From positions 1,364,001 to 1,428,000 of the forward strand of contig CAXXOH010000003.1 in the NCBI GenBank assembly GCA_963675185.2: a stretch of 64,000 bases of DNA, read 5' to 3'. How positions within the stretch are numbered: the stretch's first letter is position 1; each line of letters starts with the position of its first letter. Made by a program: the position numbers and the translations under genes. The notes beneath the pieces were generated by a model that ran no database searches, was not told the origin of the DNA, and saw nothing but the letters and a program-made list of their open reading frames with translations. This stretch comes from Ilyobacter_A sp963675185. GTDB taxonomy: Bacteria > Fusobacteriota > Fusobacteriia > Fusobacteriales > Fusobacteriaceae. Shown piece by piece: positions 52,677 to 60,433 of this stretch.

Positions 52677-53477
52677 TTATTTAAACTTGTAGGAAAAGCC
52701 GACGGAGCCAAAAACCCTGACGCCGTCACCGGAAAACTGCTTAAGCAGGTCACCCAGGCCGACTGTGACAACAAATGGCAGTCGTTCTATGGGAACCGTA
52801 GAAATTCCTAAGTTTAGGTTTATGCCTGACCACTCAACGATAAAGTTGGTGTCTGGAAACACTTCATATGCGGTAGAGCCGAAAACGTATGTCCCGTGTT
52901 CCCCTTTTCCGTTTTCTTGATCTAAAGGACTTTTTTCTCCGTACCTGCCGCTGCCCACACCTAAACTGTAGTGGAATTTTGAAATATCGTCATCGTTTGG
53001 ATGATTTTGAGAAGCGCGGCTCAGGACTGTATAAAAGCTCTCGTCGGCATCGGAGGTATCTGCAGCAAAAAGGTGCTCTCCCCCAACTGCAAATGCCATC
53101 CCGTAACCCAGGTACTTGTGGAGTTTTATGCCGTATGAGGGCTCGCCTGTTTCTGAAAAATCATTCAGTACGACGGAAAGCTCCAGCCCTATGCTGTTGA
53201 TGCTGTCTCCGATACCTCCCCCGAAGCTAATGGAACCGTCAGCGGTTTCTCTGTATGGCTGGGGAACTGTGCCGCCGGCGCCTATGAATATTATGTTGTT
53301 TGATGCCCCCCACCCGGTTGGGGTTGACAGGGCTTTCCCTGCTCTGTTCGGCAAGTTAATCGGGTAAGTGGGAAAATTGGTTTGAATCAAAGCTGCATCC
53401 CCTGCGCCTGCAGATGCGTATGATGGAATTGAAAACAAAATAAACAGTAGAGCAAAATGAAATATACTGCGGTTCAC
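52677..53477 (-). CDS. Outer-membrane protein-like paralogue 2
   Basis: The 266-residue product is a close paralogue of the 50-kb protein (TPTGWGASNNIIFIGAGG, YGIKLHKYLGYGMAFAVGG, GTYVFGSTAYEVF) and ends in GFSYKFK. The signal peptide reads from VNRSIFHFALLFILFSIPSYA. The GTG start at 53477 was chosen because AAAGGGGG lies seven bases upstream; an in-frame ATG eight codons earlier would place the ribosome-binding site inside the gene. A consensus promoter lies upstream. Function unknown; the pair with a Ser/Asn-rich protein is duplicated. Confidence 0.7.
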   Translation of the reverse strand: MNRSIFHFALLFILFSIPSYASAGAGDAALIQTNFPTYPINLPNRAGKALSTPTGWGASNNIIFIGAGGTVPQPYRETADGSISFGGGIGDSINSIGLELSVVLNDFSETGEPSYGIKLHKYLGYGMAFAVGGEHLFAADTSDADESFYTVLSRASQNHPNDDDISKFHYSLGVGSGRYGEKSPLDQENGKGEHGTYVFGSTAYEVFPDTNFIVEWSGINLNLGISTVPIERLPFVVTVGLGDLLKQFSGDGVRVFGSVGFSYKFK

Positions 53478-53530
53478 TGAAGAGCCCCCTTTGAGCAACA
53501 TGGCTGTTTTTTAGTAAAGATGTTATTTTC

Positions 53531-53559
53531 AATATACAATAAAAAACTAACTGTGTCAA
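53531..53559 (-). promoter_or_regulatory. Promoter of outer-membrane paralogue 2
   Basis: On the minus strand TTGACA and TATATT are separated by 17 bases. Confidence 0.7.
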
Positions 53560-53646
53560 ACATTTTTTGTCAGACTATAAAACCGACATTTTACATTAAA
53601 TTTACACAGTTTTAAAAATACATGTGTTTTTTTAAAAAAAATATGC

Positions 53647-53675
53647 TTGACATAAAAAGTTAAAGAAGATAGAAT
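53647..53675 (+). promoter_or_regulatory. Promoter of the polysaccharide locus
   Basis: TTGACA and TAGAAT are separated by 17 bases. The start of transcription near 53682 is about 30 bases before the Wzz-like gene. Confidence 0.7.
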
Positions 53676-53710
53676 AAGCCTTAATAATACTGTATTTTTA
53701 GGAGGTTGTT

Positions 53711-54448
53711 GTGAAAAATTTAAGTCAGTATGAAGTAGAAGAAAAAAATTATGACGATGAGATAGAGTTAATGGATCTTTTGTTTATAGTTTTCAGAGGA
53801 TGGAAGATAATTTTAATTTCCATAGTTATAGTAGGGGTAGCCGGGACTGTATTCGCATTTATGAAGCCTAAAGTGTATGAGGCCAAGGCAAAGCTTATGG
53901 TGTCCAGCGGGGAGATATACAGCAGCAGGCAGCTAGACGCAAACGAACTTTCCACCAACCAAAAACTTGTGACTACGTACACAGAGGTGGCAAAAAGCAG
54001 CAGCGTGCTGAAGGAAGTGGCGAAGAAGCTGGACATGGATATGAGTACAAGGGAGGTAGCAGCTAATCTCCGTGTAGAGCCGGTTGATGACACCGAGTTT
54101 ATAAACATATACTATAAGGATACAAATCCCAACATGGCTGCAAGGATAGCAAACGAGATATCCAAGGAGTTCATAGAAAAGATAAAAAGCATAATGAAGT
54201 TTGAAAACTTAAATATAATAGAGATGGCTGAGGCGCCGGAGTACCCTTCTGGAGTCGGCAAAAAGCTTGTCGTTGCCATTTCGCTGGTGCTTGGCGGCTT
54301 CCTGGGGGTTTTCGTAGTTTTTGTCTTGGAGTTTTTCAAAAACAAAATCAGGAAGCCGGAGGAAATCGAGAGAATAACAGGGTGCAGCGTTATAGCAAGC
54401 ATACCGGATTTCGAGCTTTTAGAAGCAGAGAATAAAAGGAAAGGGTAG
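53711..54448 (+). CDS. Wzz/CapA-type polysaccharide chain-length regulator and kinase activator
   Basis: The 245-residue protein has a membrane helix near the N-terminus (ILISIVIVGVAGTVFAFM) and one near the C-terminus (LVVAISLVLGGFLGVFVVFVL), with an extracytoplasmic helical region between them. This is the Wzz fold. The C-terminal cytoplasmic tail (EEIERITGCSVIASIPDFE) is like that of Gram-positive CapA/CpsC activators of a separate kinase. The start is GTG with AGGAGG five bases upstream. It is followed after 8 bases by the kinase gene, so they form a split Wzc. Confidence 0.88.
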   Translation: MKNLSQYEVEEKNYDDEIELMDLLFIVFRGWKIILISIVIVGVAGTVFAFMKPKVYEAKAKLMVSSGEIYSSRQLDANELSTNQKLVTTYTEVAKSSSVLKEVAKKLDMDMSTREVAANLRVEPVDDTEFINIYYKDTNPNMAARIANEISKEFIEKIKSIMKFENLNIIEMAEAPEYPSGVGKKLVVAISLVLGGFLGVFVVFVLEFFKNKIRKPEEIERITGCSVIASIPDFELLEAENKRKG

Positions 54449-54456
54449 GTATAAAA

Positions 54457-55164
54457 ATGGCTAAAAGACAGCATTTTTTTGGAGATAATAATGAATCTGT
54501 GTTATCAGAGGCGTTTAGGGTTCTTAGATCGAACCTATATTTTTTAAGCGAAGAGAAGGCAAATAAAACGGTGGTGTTCACCAGCTCCATACCTGGAGAG
54601 GGTAAGACCACTGTAGCCAGCAACTATGCACTCAGCATGGCTATGAACGGTTCCAAGGTGCTCCTCATAGACTGCGACCTGAGGAGGCCCAGGGTGCACA
54701 CTATTTTTGAGGCAAACAACGAGCACTGCCTGTACGACCTTTTGAGCGGGAGCAAAAGCAGGGATAAAGTCATACAGAAGGCTGTGAAAGAAAACCTGGA
54801 CCTCATCCCGGGGAAACACCTAAAGATGAACCCTACGGAGATTTTAGAGTCGAAAAAAACTCTGGAATTTATAGAGGAGATAAGAAAAGAATATGACCTC
54901 GTGGTGCTGGACACCCCCCCTGTGGCAGTTGGTTCAGAAGTGGGGATGCTGTCCAAAAACAGCGACGGGGTGGTGCTTATCTGCGGCTACGACATGGTGA
55001 ACAGAAAACAGCTGGAGTACACAACGAAATATTTAAGAAGGGCCGGAGCCAATATATACGGAGTGGTGGTCAATAAAATAGACAAGAGCGGCTACAGCTA
55101 CGGAAGCTACAGCTACTACAACAACTACTACGAGTACTACCACGATTATTCCAAAGGGGAGTAA
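54457..55164 (+). CDS. Bacterial tyrosine kinase, CpsD/CapB type
   Basis: The 235-residue BY-kinase has Walker A (SSIPGEGKTT), Walker A' (LLIDCDLRRPRVH) and Walker B (LVVLDTPPVAVGS), and ends in a Tyr-rich cluster (YSYGSYSYYNNYYEYYHDY) that is the autophosphorylation tail. With the Wzz-like activator and the phosphatase downstream it forms the phosphorylation cycle that controls capsule or exopolysaccharide assembly. The three genes are tightly packed. Confidence 0.93.
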   Translation: MAKRQHFFGDNNESVLSEAFRVLRSNLYFLSEEKANKTVVFTSSIPGEGKTTVASNYALSMAMNGSKVLLIDCDLRRPRVHTIFEANNEHCLYDLLSGSKSRDKVIQKAVKENLDLIPGKHLKMNPTEILESKKTLEFIEEIRKEYDLVVLDTPPVAVGSEVGMLSKNSDGVVLICGYDMVNRKQLEYTTKYLRRAGANIYGVVVNKIDKSGYSYGSYSYYNNYYEYYHDYSKGE

Positions 55165-55166
55165 TT

Positions 55167-55970
55167 ATGATAGACATACACTCGCACATAATACCCTGTG
55201 TGGATGACGGGGCCGCTTCGGTGGAAGAGGCCGTGCAGATGGCGGCTGAGGCCGAGAAGAACGGTGTGAAAAAAATAATATGCACGCCTCACTTTATAGG
55301 CGGCAGGTATGAAAACAAGGATTTGGCAGAAAAATTCCGGCTTTTAAAGGAAAAACTCTTGGATGCCGGGGTAGGGGTGGAGCTTTACCTGGGAAATGAA
55401 GTGATGCTTTCAGGTGAAAGTTTTCAGGCTATAAAAGACGGCAGGGTGCAGACCCTTGCCGGCAGCAGGTACCTCCTCCTCGAGGTGCACATGCTCCCCA
55501 AGGAGATTCTTGCAAAGGGTATTGAGATGGTGGTAGACCTGGGGTACACGCCTATACTGGCCCATATAGAGAGGTACGGAGACTTAGATCTCCCTTTTTT
55601 TAAACGGCTATGTGAAAAAGGTGCTCTTTTTCAATGCAACCTAGGGAGCCTCAGAAATCCAAGGCTCAGCAAGAAGATAGGGAAATTTTTGGATGCGGGG
55701 ATAGTGGACTTTTTTGCAAGCGACGCCCACAATACCCAGCACCGCACCTATGGTATAGAAGAGGACATAAGGCAGCTGAAAAAGCTGGTGGGGGACGAAA
55801 GGGCAGAAACCCTGCTCAATGAAAACGCAGAAAAGGTAATACGCAATGAAGAGATAAAAAAGGAGAGAAACTATGTGGAAAAAAATACTGGCATCGCTGG
55901 GTATTTTAGCGGCATGTGTTCCAGCCTACTCAGAAGAGTTGGGTTTGGAAGAGGCGCTGATAAGGGCTAG
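55167..55970 (+). CDS. PHP-type protein-tyrosine phosphatase, CpsB/CapC type
   Basis: The metal-dependent phosphatase removes phosphate from the kinase tail. The 267-residue protein has the PHP motifs MIDIHSHIIPCVDDG, ICTPHFIGGRY, PILAHIERYGD and FASDAHNTQHRTYG. The usual C-terminus would end near ENAEKVIRNEE, but this frame continues for about 40 more residues and overlaps the next gene by 98 bases. The overlapped tail (IAGYFSGMCSSLLRRVGFG) has no homology I recognise and probably reflects loss of the original stop. Confidence 0.9.
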   Translation: MIDIHSHIIPCVDDGAASVEEAVQMAAEAEKNGVKKIICTPHFIGGRYENKDLAEKFRLLKEKLLDAGVGVELYLGNEVMLSGESFQAIKDGRVQTLAGSRYLLLEVHMLPKEILAKGIEMVVDLGYTPILAHIERYGDLDLPFFKRLCEKGALFQCNLGSLRNPRLSKKIGKFLDAGIVDFFASDAHNTQHRTYGIEEDIRQLKKLVGDERAETLLNENAEKVIRNEEIKKERNYVEKNTGIAGYFSGMCSSLLRRVGFGRGADKG

Positions 55971-57111
55971 CGAGAAAAACCCCAACGTACTGGTGCAGGA
56001 GTTGGACATAGACATAAATAGACTGGAAGTGACAAAAAAGAAAAAGACTTTTTTGCCTGGAGTGACATTCTCCGTGGAGGAGGACCTCATGAAGGATGAC
56101 ACCTGGGACCCGCAAGGGGTAGGACCGGAAAAGATAAGCATGAGCCTGCCGATCTATACAGGCGGTAAGCTCAGAGGAAGCCTGGAGAACAGTAAATTTG
56201 CTTACGACATCAGTTTGCTGGAAAATGTAAGTGTGAAACTTGAGGCCAGAAGCGACGTCATAGACGCCTACTTTGCAATAATGAACCTGAAAAAACAGGT
56301 GGAAGTGGCTGATGAGGTTGTGCAGACTCTCGAAAAACAGAAAAAAAGGCTGGAGAGGTTATACGACAACGGAAGGCTTGTGCCCAAGGGGGATATACTT
56401 AAGCTCGAATCTGACATAGTAACAAACAAAGCCCTTAAAATGAGAAGGGAAAACGAGATAAAGATAGCCAAAGATAACTTCAAAGTACTCATAGGCATGC
56501 CCATCAACGATGAGCTCGAGCTGAAAGACTTCGACGTGGAATCTCTTGACATAGAAAAATACGACCCGGATACAGACTCGAAAAAGGCGCTCACCGAAGG
56601 CAGCAGGGCCAACATGGAGAAACTATACCTGGCACAGGCTGAAAACGACATAAAGCTGGCAAAAGCCAACTACTATCCAAACGTCTACGTGGATACTGAG
56701 TACAGGGTGAAAAAAGACGAAGACGAAAACGATGACTGGCTGGTGACCCTAAAGGCCAAATGGGACGTCTTCAAATGGGGAAGCAACAGGGACAACCTGG
56801 AGCAGAGAAAACATGAAAAACAGCAGGCGGAGATAAGGTACAAGGAGAGCCTGGACAGGATAGCCATAGATATAAGGAGCAAGTATATAGAGATGCTGAC
56901 CCTGAAAGATGAGCTGGCGTCACAGGAGCTAAAGCTTGACATAGCCAGGGAAAACGCAAGAATAGACACACTTAGATACACAAACGGCATGGTAAGCTCG
57001 CTTGACTATCTGGATTCCGTAAACAAGCTGCAGCAGGCGGAGGAAAAATACTACGCCCTTCAGAGAAACTTCGTGTTTGCAGTGGACGAATACGAGAGCT
57101 CGCTTAAGTAA
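55873..57111 (+). CDS. TolC-family outer-membrane efflux protein
   Basis: The 412-residue product has a signal peptide (MWKKILASLGILAACVPAYS) and two TolC-type halves of long helices (LEEALIRASEKNPNVLVQELDIDIN, ANMEKLYLAQAENDIKLAKANYYPNV), with an outer-membrane strand pair. The start follows AAGGAGAG inside the phosphatase frame. Together with the following HlyD-type and MacB-type genes it would form a trans-envelope export pathway. Its place between polysaccharide genes might mean export of a glycan-linked substrate, but drug or peptide export is as likely. Confidence 0.9.
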   Translation: MWKKILASLGILAACVPAYSEELGLEEALIRASEKNPNVLVQELDIDINRLEVTKKKKTFLPGVTFSVEEDLMKDDTWDPQGVGPEKISMSLPIYTGGKLRGSLENSKFAYDISLLENVSVKLEARSDVIDAYFAIMNLKKQVEVADEVVQTLEKQKKRLERLYDNGRLVPKGDILKLESDIVTNKALKMRRENEIKIAKDNFKVLIGMPINDELELKDFDVESLDIEKYDPDTDSKKALTEGSRANMEKLYLAQAENDIKLAKANYYPNVYVDTEYRVKKDEDENDDWLVTLKAKWDVFKWGSNRDNLEQRKHEKQQAEIRYKESLDRIAIDIRSKYIEMLTLKDELASQELKLDIARENARIDTLRYTNGMVSSLDYLDSVNKLQQAEEKYYALQRNFVFAVDEYESSLK

Positions 57112-57350
57112 AGTAATTTAGAATTGAAAATTGAGAATTATGAAAATATATTGGACACAGAGGAAAATAGAGAGTTTCGCAGAGGTGAAAAGAAACTTTA
57201 GCCACGAATCGCACGAATATATACGAATAAAAATCTTGAAAAAGTTTTTAAAAATCGTGGGATTTGTGTTGAGTTCGTGACAAAAATAGTCTTTAAAGCA
57301 TTTTCTCTGTGCAGCTCATGTTTAAAAGCTCTGTGCTCAAAAAAAGGTTT
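57112..57350 (+). repeat. A/B-family intergenic repeat with AATTGAAAATTGAGAAT box
   Basis: Directly after the TolC stop lies the word AGAATTGAAAATTGAGAAT, which recurs after the next gene. Then follow TTGGACACAGAGG with GAGTTTCGCAGAGG (B), GCCACGAATCGCACGAAT (A), an A'-like word (GTTCGTGACAAAAATAG) and B' (CTCTGTGCAGCTCATG). The order B, A, A', B' would allow nested pairing, unlike most other copies. Confidence 0.8.
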
Positions 57351-57396
57351 TAGTGATTTTTTTGTGCCGTGAAAAAGGTTTGAAATTGGAGGGAAC

Positions 57397-58722
57397 ATGA
57401 AGAAGAAAATTATACTGACAGCCCTTGCTGCCGTAATAATTGCCGGGGCCGGAGGATATGCATACAGCAAGAGCAACTCTAAGGTAAAGCAGGTCAGACT
57501 GGAGCAGGTAAAGAGGGAGGACATAGAGGAGAGCATAACCCTGGAGGGGATGGTGTCACCTTCCGAGGAGTACAACCTGTACACTGAGCTCCCGCTGACG
57601 ATACAGGAACTCTACGTGAAGGAGGGGGACGAGGTAAAGGCTGGGACGGCCCTTATTAGCTTCGACCAGAGGTACAGCGAACAGATAATAAGGGAAATGA
57701 AGGCTATAGGCCTGGACCTCAAAAACGCAAAGCTTGCACTGGAAAACCTCTCGTCGGGGGCCCTTCAGCTTGAGCTGGATAGCAAGAAACTGGAAATAGA
57801 AGAGGTAAGTGAACAGATAAAAGGGCTCAGCAGAGAGCTGAAGGTAGTGGAGTTCGAGCTTACCAACCTAAAAAAAGAGGCCAAGGTAAAGGAGGACCTG
57901 TACGAGCAGGACAGCATATCGGCAATCGAGGCAAACCAGACATACACCCAGGCTTCCAAAAAAGAGCTTGAATACGAGAACATAAAGACTGAGCTGGAAC
58001 TCGCCAAGAAAAAGTACGACCTCCTGGTGATGGGGTACGACAGGCTAAGGCTGGAGCTGAACCTCCAAAAGAGCAACATGGAGAGCCAGATAGCGAAGCT
58101 TGAGTTTTTATACGAGGAGAAAAACGACGAACTGGCAAAAGTAAAAGGAGAGCTCGTTTCCCCTGTTGACGGGATAGTGACCCAGCTCCTTGCGGAGAGC
58201 GGCGGTACGGCAGACCCTAGGAGAAAGCTAATGACCATAGCCCCTTACGACAACCTTATGGTAAAGGTGGACGTGCCGGTGCAGCAGGTGCAAAACCTGA
58301 AAGAGGGCATGGGCGTAAACGTGGGGTCTAGGGACAACAAAAACGAGATCTACAAGGGAAGCGTGGCCAAGGTGGCGAATATAGCCAAACTTGTGCAAAA
58401 AGAAACGTACGTTGACAGGATGGTGGAAGTGGAGATAGCCATGGACGGCACAGGAAAACTCAAGCCCGGTTACCTTGTGAGCGTGGAGTTCCTGGGCAGC
58501 AAGAAAAACGACATACTGGTGGTGGATTCCTTCTCGGTCATCCAAGACGACGGGAAAGACTACGTTTACGTGGTAGAAGACGGCGTGGTTGAGAAAAAGG
58601 AGATAAACACTGGGATAAAGACACTTTCCAAGTACGAGGTGCTGAACCTGCCAGAAGGTACCAGTGTGGTCATGAACCCTTTCAAGGTGAAAGAGGGAGA
58701 GATGGTTAAAGTAAAGAATTAA
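57397..58722 (+). CDS. HlyD/MacA-type periplasmic adaptor protein
   Basis: The 441-residue product has an N-terminal membrane anchor (KIILTALAAVIIAGAGGYAYS), a lipoyl half (GMVSPSEEYNLYTELPLTIQELYVKEGDEVKAG) and a long alpha-hairpin (about 105-235, Glu/Lys/Leu-rich). The second lipoyl half (VKGELVSPVDGIVTQLLAESGG) and beta-barrel/MP domains follow. It links an inner-membrane pump to TolC. GGAGGG precedes the ATG. The expected ABC ATPase gene is not downstream; a repeat cluster and a GxxExxY gene occupy that position. Confidence 0.92.
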   Translation: MKKKIILTALAAVIIAGAGGYAYSKSNSKVKQVRLEQVKREDIEESITLEGMVSPSEEYNLYTELPLTIQELYVKEGDEVKAGTALISFDQRYSEQIIREMKAIGLDLKNAKLALENLSSGALQLELDSKKLEIEEVSEQIKGLSRELKVVEFELTNLKKEAKVKEDLYEQDSISAIEANQTYTQASKKELEYENIKTELELAKKKYDLLVMGYDRLRLELNLQKSNMESQIAKLEFLYEEKNDELAKVKGELVSPVDGIVTQLLAESGGTADPRRKLMTIAPYDNLMVKVDVPVQQVQNLKEGMGVNVGSRDNKNEIYKGSVAKVANIAKLVQKETYVDRMVEVEIAMDGTGKLKPGYLVSVEFLGSKKNDILVVDSFSVIQDDGKDYVYVVEDGVVEKKEINTGIKTLSKYEVLNLPEGTSVVMNPFKVKEGEMVKVKN

Positions 58723-58983
58723 TTGAGAATTGAAAATTGAGAATGCAAAATTAAAGATAAAAAACTGAGTTAAAGCAGTTATATAGATAATAGAGTACAG
58801 AGAATAGAGTATAGAGTATAGAGAATAGAGTATAGCTGGAAAATAAAAAATAAATATTTTGTCACGAATCACACGGATAGACACAAATTATAAAGATTAA
58901 ATAAAAAACTTTTTTTGAAGGTTTTGAATGATTCGTGAGATTAGTGTAAATTCGTGACAAAGAAAAGTTTTTAGGAGGGAATT
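58723..58983 (+). repeat. AATTGAAAATTGAGAAT box, GAGTATA microsatellite and A/A' repeat
   Basis: The gap starts with GAGAATTGAAAATTGAGAAT, the same word as after the TolC gene. A short tandem run of (A)GAGTATAGA and AGAATAGAGTATAG units follows (about 58790-58835). Then come A (GTCACGAATCACACGGATAG) and A' (ATTCGTGAGATTAGTG, AAATTCGTGACAAAG). A' ends a dozen bases before the ribosome-binding site (AGGAGGGA) of the GxxExxY gene. Confidence 0.82.
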
Positions 58984-59355
58984 ATGCCTGAAGTTATCTA
59001 TAAAGATTTATCTTATGAAATAATCGGTATAGCAATGCAAGTGTATAATGAACTCGGGTATGGATTTTTAGAAAAAGTGTATGAGAATGCTCTTATGGTG
59101 ATGTTTAAAGAAAAAAACATTAAAGTTGAGCAGCAAAAAGATATAAAGGTTCAGTTTAAAGGGCATGCAATAGGGAATTATATCGCGGATATTTTAGTAG
59201 AAGACCAAATAATCTTAGAGTTGAAATCCGTTTCTAAATTATCAGATGCCCACAAAGCTCAAGTGTGCAACTATTTGAAGGCGACTGGATTGAAGTTGGG
59301 AATAATTTTAAATTTTGCCAGCACGAAATTGGAATTTGAAAGAGTGGTATTGTAG
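58984..59355 (+). CDS. GxxExxY-family protein (PD-(D/E)XK nuclease-like), repeat-associated
   Basis: The 123-residue protein carries the family motif G27-F-L-E30-K-V-Y33 and the conserved start (YKDLSYEIIGIAMQVYNELGYG). A PD-(D/E)XK-like core is visible as D69 (ADILVED), then E79 and K81 in IILELKSV, with a later helix AHKAQVCNYLKATG. The family is annotated as a predicted nuclease-fold protein without known function. The gene is flanked directly on both sides by A-type repeats and followed by a fresh three-copy tandem array. This suggests a functional tie to the repeats, such as recognition or dispersal. A GGAGGGA ribosome-binding site is present. Its codon use is less GC-rich than the HlyD gene before it, suggesting separate acquisition. 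Confidence 0.88.
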   Translation: MPEVIYKDLSYEIIGIAMQVYNELGYGFLEKVYENALMVMFKEKNIKVEQQKDIKVQFKGHAIGNYIADILVEDQIILELKSVSKLSDAHKAQVCNYLKATGLKLGIILNFASTKLEFERVVL

Positions 59356-59390
59356 GTAAAAGGTTTCAGCAGAAAGAATAAAAAATATTT

Positions 59391-60262
59391 TAGTCACGAA
59401 TTACACAAATGAACACGAATAAAATCTTAATAAAAGATTTTAAAAAATTGGTGTAATTCGTGAAGATTTATGACAAAAATAAATCATTTGATTTTAAAGT
59501 GTTTTTCTGAGCAGCTCCGTGTCCAAAAAGAAAATGCTTAGTCACGAATCGCACAAATAAACATGAATTAAGATATTAAAAATTAGTGAAGATTAGTGTA
59601 ATTCGTGACAAAAAAAATCTTTTGAATTTAGGTATTTTTTAAAGAATCTATGTTAAAAGAATTAATTTGAAGAAAAAATTTTAGTTACGAATTACACAAA
59701 TGAACACGAATAAGATCTTAATAAAAGATTTTAAAAAATTGGTGTAATTCGTGAAGATTTATGACAAAAATAAATCATTTGATTTTAAAGTGTTTTTCTG
59801 AGCAGCTCCGTGTCCAAAAAGAAAATGCTTAGTCACGAATAGCACAAATAAACACGAATTAAGATATTAAAAATTAGTGAAGATTAGTGTAATTCGTGAC
59901 AAAAAAATCTTTTGAATTTAGGTATTTTTTAAAGAATCTATGTTAAAAGAATTAATTTGAAGAAAAAATTTTAGTCACGAATTACACAAATGAACACGAA
60001 TAAGATCTTAATAAAAGATTTTAAAAAATTGGTGTAATTCGTGAAGATTTGTGACAAAAATAAATCATTTGATTTTAAAGTGTTTTTCTGAGCAGCTCCG
60101 TGTCCAAAAAGAAAATGCTTAGTCACGAATCGCACAAATAAACATGAATTAAGATATTAAAAATTAGTGAAGATTAGTGTAATTCGTGACAAAAAAATCT
60201 TTTGAATTTAGGTATTTTTTAAAGAATCTATGTTAAAAGAATAAATTTGAAGAAAAAATTTT
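59391..60262 (+). repeat. Tandem array of three 290-bp A-type repeat units
   Basis: Units begin at about 59391, 59682 and 59972 and differ at only a few positions. Each contains A (AGTCACGAATTACACAAATG), A' (GGTGTAATTCGTGAAGAT), a B' remnant (CTGAGCAGCTCCGTGTCC), then a second A (GTCACGAATCGCACAAAT) and A' (TTAGTGTAATTCGTGAC) pair. The near-identity implies very recent amplification. A fourth partial A' lies at about 60325-60355. Confidence 0.93.
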
Positions 60263-60433
60263 AAAATGATAAGTATGATTCGTTATAAAAATAGTTTTTT
60301 ATTAAATTATGTTTTGAATCAGAGATTAGTGAAAATTCGTGTAATTCGTGACAGAAAAAATCATTTGAAATTGTTACTTGAATATATAGTGTCCGATATC
60401 CAAAATAATGTTTTTATGATTAAGGAGGGTCGC

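Noticed and set aside
58228..58884. 218-codon minus-strand ORF opposite the HlyD gene
   Set aside because: It is an antisense shadow that also runs through the microsatellite and has no signal peptide, domain or ribosome-binding site.
60266..60433. In-frame N-terminal extension of the MacB-type permease
   Set aside because: The extension is encoded by repeat DNA, has no ribosome-binding site and delays the expected membrane helix; AAGGAGGG precedes the ATG at 60434.
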